A stretch of DNA of 64,000 nucleotides from Mycoplasmatota bacterium (GTDB lineage: Bacteria; Bacillota_I; Bacilli_A; Izemoplasmatales; Hujiaoplasmataceae), in NCBI GenBank assembly GCA_027859085.1, contig JAQIBJ010000102.1:37366-101365 (forward strand), given 5' to 3'. Numbering within the stretch: position 1 is the first letter of the stretch; the number at the start of each line of letters is the position of its first letter. This document shows positions 55,983 through 64,000 of the stretch, piece by piece. The notes beneath the pieces are model-generated. The model was not told the DNA's origin and made no database searches. It worked only from the letters and a program-made list of their open reading frames with translations. The position numbers and the translations under genes are program-made.

Positions 55983-57260
55983 TTATGCAATAAACTCAAA
56001 CTCTAAATCATAGATAACGATGGTGTCACCATTTTTAGCACCGGCTTCACGTAATAGCTTATCTAATCCAGCTTTTCTTAGTTTTTGTAGGAATGCTTGA
56101 ACATTCTCGTCTGTTGCTAAAGTACGTTGTCTATAGTATTTTTCTATCAGTTTTCCTGTTACATTGTAAACATCTGCTTTTGTACGTCTAATTTCTATTT
56201 CTTTATCTTCTTCAAAGTTATATTCTACGTATTCTTCAACAATTTCAGGTTTTTCATAGAAGAATGGTGTTTGATCAAGTAGTTGTTTTGTCTCATAAAC
56301 TAATTCTTTAAGATTTTGATTGGTCATCGCAGAAACCGGGAATACGATAATATCTTCAGGTAATTTTTCTTTAAATTCTGCGTATCTATCATCTGCGCCT
56401 TCTTCATCCATTTTACTTGCGACCACGATTTGTGGGCGATCTAGTAAATTGTATTCGTAGTTTTCTAATTCATTATTAATGGTTAAATAATCTTCATAAG
56501 GATCTCTTAATGACGTTGGTGACATATCAACAACGTGAATTAATATCCTTGTTCTTTCTATGTGCTTAAGAAATTGAATACCAAGTCCAGCACCTTTTGA
56601 TGCGCCTTCGATAATACCTGGCATATCTGCTAAAACGAATGGTTCAACGCCTGCATATTCCACTACACCTAAATTTGGGGTGATGGTTGTAAATGGGTAT
56701 TCTGCAATTTTAGGCGTTGCTTTAGAAAGAATTGTGATTAAAGTTGATTTTCCAACTGAAGGAAATCCAATTAATCCAACATCAGCCAATAGTTTTAATT
56801 CAATTCTTAATTCTAGTTCTTTTCCTAATTCACCGTTTTCTTGGAATTTCGGTGCTTTATTTCTAGAATTAGCAAATTGTGCATTTCCGCGTCCACCGCG
56901 TCCACCTTTAGCGACCAAGAGCCTTTGATCTTGTTTTGTTAAGTCTGCAATAATTTCATTGGTTTCTAAATCATAAATGATTGTTCCAATTGGAACTTTT
57001 ACGGTGATGTCTTGTGCATCTTTACCAGCCATATTTTTTGTTTTTCCTGCTTCACCATCGTCAGCAAAAACATGCTTTTGAAATTTTAAATCTGTTAAAG
57101 TCGATTTTCCTTGATCAGCTTCAAAGTATACTGATCCACCTTTTCCACCGTTTCCACCAGATGGTCCACCTTTAGGAATATATTTTTCACGTCTAAAAGA
57201 GACCATTCCGTCTCCACCTTTACCAGACTTTACTACTATTTTTACTTCATCTATAAACAT
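55983..57260 (-). CDS. obgE: GTPase ObgE/CgtA
   Basis: Glycine-rich Obg fold VSFRREKYIPKGGPSGGNGGKGG, GFPSVGKSTLI, DMPGIIEGASKGAGLG. Confidence 0.97.
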   Translation of the reverse strand: MFIDEVKIVVKSGKGGDGMVSFRREKYIPKGGPSGGNGGKGGSVYFEADQGKSTLTDLKFQKHVFADDGEAGKTKNMAGKDAQDITVKVPIGTIIYDLETNEIIADLTKQDQRLLVAKGGRGGRGNAQFANSRNKAPKFQENGELGKELELRIELKLLADVGLIGFPSVGKSTLITILSKATPKIAEYPFTTITPNLGVVEYAGVEPFVLADMPGIIEGASKGAGLGIQFLKHIERTRILIHVVDMSPTSLRDPYEDYLTINNELENYEYNLLDRPQIVVASKMDEEGADDRYAEFKEKLPEDIIVFPVSAMTNQNLKELVYETKQLLDQTPFFYEKPEIVEEYVEYNFEEDKEIEIRRTKADVYNVTGKLIEKYYRQRTLATDENVQAFLQKLRKAGLDKLLREAGAKNGDTIVIYDLEFEFIA

Positions 57261-57290
57261 TCTTGCACCTCATATTCATTATAACATAAA

Positions 57291-57767
57291 TCAAACAATT
57301 AACTCGTATGCAAGACGGTTAATTGATTCAATGTATCCTTTGTACTGAAAACCCATTTTTAAGATTAAACCTTGCATTTTATGATTGTCAGGATGTGTAT
57401 CAACTTTTAAACTAAGATAGTCATGTTTTGTTAATTCAATAGCTTTTTCAAACATGGCTTGACCAATCCTATGTTTTTGATAATCGGGATCGACAAGTAA
57501 TCTGTGAATCACAAGACTATCATTCATTTCCCATTTGATTTCTTGATAAGGAGGATCATTTTCTTCTAGAATTGTTATAGAAGCTATGATTTGATCATCC
57601 ATTAAATAGATGTATAACCCAGATTTTAAGTAATCTTTGTAAAAACTATCGTATTTAGGGTAATCACCAACCCATTGATTTAATCCGCTTTCAAGCATAT
57701 TTGTTTTTGTTTTTTTAGATAATTCATAGATGATTCGAATTTCTGACTTATTTGCTTTTCTAATCAT
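57291..57767 (-). CDS. GNAT family N-acetyltransferase
   Basis: MIRKANKSEIRIIYELSK..VIHRLLVDPDYQKHRIGQAMFEKAIE..LKVDTHPDNHKMQGLILKMGFQYKG. Confidence 0.87.
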   Translation of the reverse strand: MIRKANKSEIRIIYELSKKTKTNMLESGLNQWVGDYPKYDSFYKDYLKSGLYIYLMDDQIIASITILEENDPPYQEIKWEMNDSLVIHRLLVDPDYQKHRIGQAMFEKAIELTKHDYLSLKVDTHPDNHKMQGLILKMGFQYKGYIESINRLAYELIV

Positions 57768-58353
57768 GATTGACCTCGGATATTAATGGTTGTCCATAAG
57801 TATTTTTAAATGATTCTTTCATTTTTTTAATAAAGGTTTGTTTTTTATTGTCTTTAACCAAACAAACTAAATGATTATCAGAGATATTAGCGCCTAATGC
57901 ATGATGTTGTTCTGTTAATATCATTAAATAATCTTGTTTTTGTGTGGTAGTTTGATAATAATATTTAAATGAATTGTAAGAATCTTTCATTAATCTCGCT
58001 ATTTTATTGTATTGATTTGTTTGAATCAATTCATCAATTTGATTCATCCGGTAATATTCATGTAAACAATGGAAAAAAACATCTTTATCCTCTTGGTCAA
58101 CCAATAAAGACTCATATTGATAGAAATCTTCAACATTGAGTTCATATAATGATAGTTTGTGCTCGTTTAATATGTTGATAATTCTTGTTTCCTTATCATT
58201 ATAAGTACGAATCTCTTTGTTAAAAGATAAAACAATGATGGCATAATCATTATGAATGGTTAATACATCATTAAATTTAATTGTTTTATCTGTCAGCACT
58301 TGAATATTCTTTTGCAATCCAAGTCCAAATAGATAAATTGAATTATTTTTCAT
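57760..58353 (-). CDS. Uncharacterised protein resembling the middle/C-terminal part of galactokinase (GHMP fold), degenerate
   Basis: IHNDYAIIVLSFNKEIRTYNDKETRIINIL..YELNVEDFYQYESLL..FFHCLHEYYRMNQIDELIQTNQYNKIARLMKDSYNSFKYYYQTTTQKQDYLMILTEQHHALGANISDNHLVCLVKDNKKQTFIKKMKESFKNTYG. Confidence 0.65.
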   Translation of the reverse strand: MKNNSIYLFGLGLQKNIQVLTDKTIKFNDVLTIHNDYAIIVLSFNKEIRTYNDKETRIINILNEHKLSLYELNVEDFYQYESLLVDQEDKDVFFHCLHEYYRMNQIDELIQTNQYNKIARLMKDSYNSFKYYYQTTTQKQDYLMILTEQHHALGANISDNHLVCLVKDNKKQTFIKKMKESFKNTYGQPLISEVNHD

Positions 58354-58396
58354 ATAATCACCATAAATATTATATACTATATTATAATTTTTTCAT

Positions 58397-58428
58397 AAAA
58401 AAAACAGGAATTATCCTGTTTTTAATGA
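58397..58428. terminator. Intrinsic terminator-like hairpin downstream of rpmA
   Basis: AAAACAGGA-ATTA-TCCTGTTTT flanked by A/T tracts. Confidence 0.8.
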
Positions 58429-58716
58429 TTAAGCTTGTGGATAAACACTTGCGCGTTTTTTATTTCTACCGATTTTCTCGTATTTAACTATACCATTTAT
58501 TTTAGCAAATAATGTATCATCTTTTCCGATTCCTACGTTTTCACCAGGATGGATTTTTGTTCCTCTTTGACGAAAGATAATAGAACCAGCTTTACAACTT
58601 TGTCCATCTGCTAATTTAGCTCCAAGGCGACGACCTGCTGAGTCACGACCATTTTTAGTTGATCCAACACCTTTTTTCGAAGCCATAAGTTCAAGTATAT
58701 TTAGATTAAGTAACAC
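58429..58716 (-). CDS. rpmA: 50S ribosomal protein L27 with N-terminal extension (GTG start)
   Basis: [46 protein letters not shown] 6 nt before GTG 58716, 36 nt from internal ATG 58686. Confidence 0.96.
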   Translation of the reverse strand: MLLNLNILELMASKKGVGSTKNGRDSAGRRLGAKLADGQSCKAGSIIFRQRGTKIHPGENVGIGKDDTLFAKINGIVKYEKIGRNKKRASVYPQA

Positions 58717-58747
58717 TTAAAACACCTCCAAATTTGATATTTCTTTA

Positions 58748-59059
58748 TTATTTTAGATTAATTTTTTCAATAGTAAGCTTTGTATAAGGTTGTCTATGAC
58801 CTTTTTTTCTATGATAGTCTTTTTTCGCTTCGTATTTATAAACGATGACTTTCTTAGCTTTACCATTTTTAACAACTTTAGCTGTAACAGTTACACCTTT
58901 AAGATAAGGTGATCCAATTTTTGTTTTGTCGCCACCGACCATTAATACTTTATCGAAAGTATAATCTTGATCTGCTTCAACTTCTAGTCTTTCAACAAAA
59001 ATATCTTGTCCTTCTTCGACTCTTACTTGCTTTCCGCCTGTTTCAATGATTGCATACAT
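58748..59059 (-). CDS. rplU: 50S ribosomal protein L21
   Basis: [47 protein letters not shown]. Confidence 0.97.
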   Translation of the reverse strand: MYAIIETGGKQVRVEEGQDIFVERLEVEADQDYTFDKVLMVGGDKTKIGSPYLKGVTVTAKVVKNGKAKKVIVYKYEAKKDYHRKKGHRQPYTKLTIEKINLK

Positions 59060-59074
59060 TTTACTGCACCCCCT

Positions 59075-59150
59075 CTATTTTTTAAGACTCGCCATCGTTG
59101 GTAGTTCAAAGAACATTTTCGGAACCAATTCTGTGCGGTATGCGTACGTT
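59075..59150 (-). ncRNA. Candidate structured 5' leader of rplU (possible L21 leader)
   Basis: Nested dyads 59098-59102/59124-59128 (TTGGT/ACCAA) and 59104-59107/59111-59114 (GTTC/GAAC) just upstream of rplU. Confidence 0.4.
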
Positions 59151-59331
59151 AAGTATTATACACAATTTGACATTATAAGTCAATAAAAAACATTTAAATG
59201 AAAGTTATTAATTTTTAAGCCTTAGAATATATGTTTTAAAACAATTATTCTAGTGGATAACCATAAATCATTTATGATGTTTAATGTTTATTTTGTCTAT
59301 CTTATGATAAAATATATATGGAGGTTTGTCA

Positions 59332-60279
59332 ATGCCAGATATTATATATTTTTTACTTGGAGTCTTAGGTTTACTCCTTATATATTTTATAATTAGTTAT
59401 CGTTTATATATAACGTTATTTTTTAAGTTTAAATATAAACCAGTGAAACTTGTTGATGAAGAAGATCCATTTTATGTTGATACTTACAAATGGTATGAAG
59501 ATATTCCAAAAGATGATGTGTATATTACATCATACGATAAGTTAAGTTTACATGGTGTCTTTATTCCATCACATGATAAAAAATCAACTAAATTAGCCAT
59601 CGTAATTCATGGTTATCAATCAAAAGCTCAAGATATGGCAATCATCGCTAAAATGTATTCTGATTTAGGTTTTAAAGTATTGGTAATTGATCAAAGAGGA
59701 CATGGTTTATCACATGGTAAATTTACCTCTATGGGTTATTATGAAGCTTATGATTTAAAGAAATGGTTGCATTATGCGACCAGAAACTATGGGGCCAAAA
59801 TCAATATCTTATTACACGGTGTATCAATGGGGGCAGCGACTGCCATCATGGTTACAAAATTTCGTGAAAGTAAACAAGTAAAAACACTGATTCTAGATTC
59901 ATGCTTTACAAATTTCAGGGATTCACTTAAGTTATCAGTTAAAAACCCTATATTGCGTATCTTCTTGCCAGGCTTATCATTGATGAGTTATCTCTTTTTA
60001 AAGTTTTTCTTGAAAGATGTTAACCCGCAAAAGATGATTAAGAATATTTGTATACCAACTTTATTTATTTACGGGGCCAAAGATAAGGTCATTACAAAAG
60101 AAATGACTGATCAATTATATGAAGACATTAAAACTAAAGATAAAGAGTTATTAGTCATTGATGATGCAAGACATGCCAAAGGTTTTGAAGTGAATAAAAA
60201 TGCTTATATAAAACAAGTCATTAAAATAACCAATGAAGTGTTTAATATAAGAAAGGGCGATATTAAATATTGTAAATAA
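59332..60279 (+). CDS. Membrane-anchored alpha/beta hydrolase (serine peptidase/lipase type)
   Basis: IVIHGYQSKAQDMA, VIDQRGHGLSHG, LLHGVSMGAATAIM, IYGAKDKVI, DDARHAKG. Confidence 0.9.
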   Translation: MPDIIYFLLGVLGLLLIYFIISYRLYITLFFKFKYKPVKLVDEEDPFYVDTYKWYEDIPKDDVYITSYDKLSLHGVFIPSHDKKSTKLAIVIHGYQSKAQDMAIIAKMYSDLGFKVLVIDQRGHGLSHGKFTSMGYYEAYDLKKWLHYATRNYGAKINILLHGVSMGAATAIMVTKFRESKQVKTLILDSCFTNFRDSLKLSVKNPILRIFLPGLSLMSYLFLKFFLKDVNPQKMIKNICIPTLFIYGAKDKVITKEMTDQLYEDIKTKDKELLVIDDARHAKGFEVNKNAYIKQVIKITNEVFNIRKGDIKYCK

Positions 60280-60303
60280 CCACTGAGGTGGTTATTTTTT
60301 TTT
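60274..60303 (+). terminator. Intrinsic terminator
   Basis: AAATAACCAC-TGAG-GTGGTTATTT-TTTTTT. Confidence 0.92.
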
Positions 60304-60434
60304 ACAGAAATATATAGATAATGAATCTGTATGTGTTGATATGCAAATCAATATATAAAGATATTCATCTTAGGCGATATAAACATAAAAATTTTGGTAT
60401 AATAGAATAGAATAATAAAACCAAGGAGGAAATT

Positions 60435-63164
60435 ATGTTAAAAAAACTATTATTAGCTAATTTAATATTTGTTATGGGATTTATTTTTTTATCTTGTACA
60501 GATGAAATCGTTACTACAGAAACTTTAACAACTGAACAAGATAACTATGAAGGGGCATTGCTATATGTCCATTACTTTAGATTTGATGAAAATTATGAAC
60601 CATGGTCATTATGGCTATGGCAAAGTGAACCAGATGATTCAGAAGGTGCTCAATACTTTTTTGAAGGTGAAGATGACTTCGGTGTACATTCAGCTGTACC
60701 TATTGAAGGAAATTTTTTAGAAGGTGCAACTTCAATTGGTATCATTGTTCGAGATGATGACTGGGGAAAAGATGTTAATATGGACCGTTTTATAGATATG
60801 TCAACTCCAGATGAAAACGGAGATGTGCATGTATACTTAGTTGAAAACACAGTAGAGATTGCTTATAGTGAGGATGATGTAAATATGGGCGATCGTATTA
60901 ATTCAAGTCAGTTTACTGATGAAACCATTATTGAGTTTAAAGTAACAACTGCTGTCACTCAAGATCAAGTAACGGTTTTAAAAAATGATGTACCTGTATC
61001 TATTTCAAGCTTTTCAATGACTGAAAATGAAGGAATGATAGAAATAAGTGACCCTGTGAATTTAAATAATGTATATCATTTACAAATCGAATTTGATGAG
61101 GAAAATATTTTTAAAACATTAATTAGATTTGATGGCTTCTATGACAGTGAAACTTTTAATGATGCTTTTTATTATGAAGGAGAACTTGGTGCTATCTACA
61201 CAAATCAACAAACGACATTTAGATTATGGGCACCTATATCTCAATCAGTTGTCTTGAATTTGTATGAAAAAGGACACGGCGCAGATGAAGTCGATTATGA
61301 TGGAATCGCTGGTGTTGATAATCCATATGACACCATCACTATGACTAAACAAGATAAGGGCGTTTTTGAAGTTGTTGTCACAGGTGATTTAGACGGGAAA
61401 TATTATACTTACACAATCACTAATGATGACCAAGAATTTGAAGTTATCGATCCATATGCATTTTCTTCAGGTGTTAATGGAGAAAGAGGTATGGTAATTG
61501 ATTTTAGCCAAACAAATCCTAGTAATTGGGAATACGGTGCTAGACCTGATACAATTACAAATTATACAGACGCAATTATATATGAGATTCATGTAAGAGA
61601 TTTAACCAGTCATGAATCGTGGAATGGGACAGAAGCGAATCGTGGTAAATTCCTTGGATTAACTGAACGTGGCACTACTTATCAAAATGTATCGACTGGT
61701 TTAGATCATATCATTGACTTAGGTGTCACACATGTTCAATTTGTACCCATCTTTGATCATGGTATCATCGATGAAACTAGATTAAATGATGAAAGTTATT
61801 TCGGTATCCATGATGGTATTTTTAATTGGGGATATATGCCTGAAAACTTTAATGTTATTGAAGGAAGTTATTCTACTGATCCATACAATGGTCATACAAG
61901 AGTTGAAGAATTAAAAACAATGATTCAAACTTTCCATGATAATAATTTAAGAATCATTATGGATGTTGTATACAATCATACTGGTAAATCCGCCGATTCT
62001 AACTTTGATAGAATTTTACCAGGATATTATTTTAGAATGACTGAAGATGGTGGATTTTCAAATGGTAGTGGCACAGGAAATGAGACCGCTTCTGAACGAG
62101 CCATGGTTCGTAAATATATTGTTGATTCTGTATTATTTTGGGCAGAAGAGTATAATATAGATGGCTTTAGATTTGATTTGATGAAGTTACATGATATTGA
62201 AACAATGAATGCAGTTGTTGAAGCGCTACATGCAATTGATCCGACCATTATGGTGTATGGAGAACCTTGGGATGCCGGTGGATCAATGTTGCCAGAATAC
62301 ATGGCGGCTTATAAAGCCACATTAAATCAAATGCCTGGTGTTGGAATCTTTAATGACAATACAAGAGATGGCGTTAAAGGATCAGTATTTAATGCGGGTG
62401 AAACCGGATTTGTTCAAGGCAATAACTCAATGGATAATCGATTAATTGATGGTATTATTGGTGCTAATAGTCCATCGCAAACCATCAATTATGTGACTGC
62501 ACATGATAACAATACACTTTTTGATAAATTAAGATTGAGTACAGATATCCTTACGATTGATGATTATATAAAAATGCAAAGACAAGCTAATGCTATTATT
62601 CTATTTGCAGAGGGAATTCCTTTCTTACATGGTGGCGTAGAAATCATGAGAACGAAACCTTGTGTAGTGGCAGAAGGTGGAGAAAACACATGTGATCCGG
62701 ATAATTTATATGATCATAACTCATATCGTTCACCAGATGAAACCAATCAATTTGATTGGCAATGGAAAGTTGATTACTATGATACATTTGAATATTATCA
62801 ATCTTTGATTAGATTAAGAAAAGAAAAAGATATTTTCCGTTTACCTACTTCATCTGAAGTGAATTCTGCATTAACCATTTTAGTTGATGATCAAACTGGT
62901 TTGGTTGCTTATCTATTAGAAGATGCAACAGATTACTGGAAAACAACTTATGTAATTCATAATAATGGTTCTAAATCAAGAGAATACACACTTGTTGAAG
63001 GAACATCTTGGAATGTAGTTGTTAATAGTGATGAATTTGGTGATTGGTTAGATAATACTGATGGAAATATTCTCTCAACTATCACAACATATAATGGTGG
63101 AACAACTATCACCCTTGAACCAAATGATACGTTAGTTCTATACAGTACAGAAATTATAGAATAA
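60435..63164 (+). CDS. pulA: Type I pullulanase (GH13) lipoprotein with N-terminal CBM41-like domain
   Basis: Lipobox IFLSC; LYVHYFRFDENYEPWSLWLW; AIIYEIHVRDLTS, MDVVYNHTG, DGFRFDLMKLHD, VYGEPWDAGG, YVTAHDNNTLFDKL. Confidence 0.93.
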   Translation: MLKKLLLANLIFVMGFIFLSCTDEIVTTETLTTEQDNYEGALLYVHYFRFDENYEPWSLWLWQSEPDDSEGAQYFFEGEDDFGVHSAVPIEGNFLEGATSIGIIVRDDDWGKDVNMDRFIDMSTPDENGDVHVYLVENTVEIAYSEDDVNMGDRINSSQFTDETIIEFKVTTAVTQDQVTVLKNDVPVSISSFSMTENEGMIEISDPVNLNNVYHLQIEFDEENIFKTLIRFDGFYDSETFNDAFYYEGELGAIYTNQQTTFRLWAPISQSVVLNLYEKGHGADEVDYDGIAGVDNPYDTITMTKQDKGVFEVVVTGDLDGKYYTYTITNDDQEFEVIDPYAFSSGVNGERGMVIDFSQTNPSNWEYGARPDTITNYTDAIIYEIHVRDLTSHESWNGTEANRGKFLGLTERGTTYQNVSTGLDHIIDLGVTHVQFVPIFDHGIIDETRLNDESYFGIHDGIFNWGYMPENFNVIEGSYSTDPYNGHTRVEELKTMIQTFHDNNLRIIMDVVYNHTGKSADSNFDRILPGYYFRMTEDGGFSNGSGTGNETASERAMVRKYIVDSVLFWAEEYNIDGFRFDLMKLHDIETMNAVVEALHAIDPTIMVYGEPWDAGGSMLPEYMAAYKATLNQMPGVGIFNDNTRDGVKGSVFNAGETGFVQGNNSMDNRLIDGIIGANSPSQTINYVTAHDNNTLFDKLRLSTDILTIDDYIKMQRQANAIILFAEGIPFLHGGVEIMRTKPCVVAEGGENTCDPDNLYDHNSYRSPDETNQFDWQWKVDYYDTFEYYQSLIRLRKEKDIFRLPTSSEVNSALTILVDDQTGLVAYLLEDATDYWKTTYVIHNNGSKSREYTLVEGTSWNVVVNSDEFGDWLDNTDGNILSTITTYNGGTTITLEPNDTLVLYSTEIIE

Positions 63165-63172
63165 AATGTTTA

Positions 63173-63200
63173 GACTATATCGAAATGATATAGTCTTTTC
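63173..63200 (+). terminator. Intrinsic terminator after pulA
   Basis: GACTATATC-GAAAT-GATATAGTC-TTTTCTTT. Confidence 0.85.
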
Positions 63201-63218
63201 TTTGTAATCAAAATATTA

Positions 63219-63251
63219 AAAAAGATATTCAACTAAGAATATCTTTTTTAA
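63219..63251. terminator. Second bidirectional terminator
   Basis: AAAAAAGATATTC-AACTAA-GAATATCTTTTTT. Confidence 0.8.
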
Positions 63252-63273
63252 TTATCTAAAAATTATTTAATAA

Positions 63274-63867
63274 TTATTCAGTTACTTCAATAGCGCCTAA
63301 CCAACGTACACCATCTATATATGCAAATACCATAGTATATGTTCCAGCATCAAGCATAATAGGGTTGTCATTCCAACTACCTAATCCATCAACAAAATCG
63401 TCGCCATCAGGATCAACATAATTAGGAATATATAGTGTGTCTGGAGTTAAATTATTAATTTCGCCACTTTCAGGAGATGGAGCCCACCATGTAGGAATTG
63501 CTTCTCCGTCAATCATTTCAATACGAGCAAATTTAACTGTTTGATTACCAGTAACTTCAATTTCTACACCATCAATTGTGTAAGATACAGTCCAACCAGC
63601 ATCTTCAGCTGAGAATGTAGCTTCGATAACATAAAGTAATTCAGCACCGTCTAAATCGTCTTTAATACTTGAAATTCTTTCATCATTTAAAGCGATTGCT
63701 TCCATTTTGTAATCTTCATTTGCGAAAGCATTTCCCCAGTCAGCAAATTGACCAGTAATGTAATAATCATATGTTTCATCTACTAAGATAACATCGTCAT
63801 TATTACATGCAGCAATTGTAAATAGTCCTACGACTAATAATGCAAATAAACTTAACTTCTTAATCAT
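63274..63867 (-). CDS. Putative secreted lipoprotein of unknown function, convergent with pulA
   Basis: Signal peptide with lipobox IAAC; YYITGQFADWGNAF suggests a carbohydrate-binding-like beta domain (weak). Confidence 0.6.
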   Translation of the reverse strand: MIKKLSLFALLVVGLFTIAACNNDDVILVDETYDYYITGQFADWGNAFANEDYKMEAIALNDERISSIKDDLDGAELLYVIEATFSAEDAGWTVSYTIDGVEIEVTGNQTVKFARIEMIDGEAIPTWWAPSPESGEINNLTPDTLYIPNYVDPDGDDFVDGLGSWNDNPIMLDAGTYTMVFAYIDGVRWLGAIEVTE

Positions 63868-64000
63868 TTTTCTCTCCTTCTAAAATCAGATTAAATTCTA
63901 TATATAATTTTATCACTAAAACAAAGCAGTGTCAATCTGTTGTCTTGATTTAGAATAAATATTATATCTATTTTAATACCACGGATGTCATTGGTCCAAT

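Noticed and set aside
58281-58487. 68-aa + ORF across the pseudo-GalK start and rpmA end
   Set aside because: Antisense, spans a terminator, aromatic-rich chance translation.

Overview
AT-rich, gene-dense chromosomal window from a low-GC Firmicutes/Tenericutes-type bacterium (Acholeplasma/Izemoplasma-like flavour; inference). UGA is used as a stop, so it is not mycoplasma code 4. No rRNA, tRNA, CRISPR array, transposase or prophage was recognised. Housekeeping genes: valS, folC, radC, glpK, lemA, ssb, thyA, dfr, plsC, pdp, thiT, htpG, glnA, recU, RNase J, rarA, nadA-nadB, ansA, ruvA, obgE, rpmA and rplU. Regulatory elements: a cobalamin riboswitch, a TPP riboswitch, a near-perfect CIRCE box upstream of htpG, and many intrinsic terminators. 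Most interesting loci: (1) two adjacent proteins with a CvpA-like membrane N-terminus followed by very long degenerate tandem repeats (2499 and 1036 aa), divergent from a trypsin-like protease; (2) a diiron (ODP-like) sensor fused to degenerate GGDEF and receiver domains, translationally coupled to a HEAT-like/GT2 polysaccharide synthase; (3) a TetR regulator fused to what looks like a dead ABC ATPase, next to an ABC-2 permease; (4) a galactokinase-like pseudoenzyme between rpmA and obgE; (5) an L27 with a non-canonical N-terminal extension and no prp gene in the operon; (6) an RNase J that has lost metal ligands; (7) a B12-riboswitch-controlled DUF4430/ECF-S locus. All family calls come from reading motifs; no database search was run.
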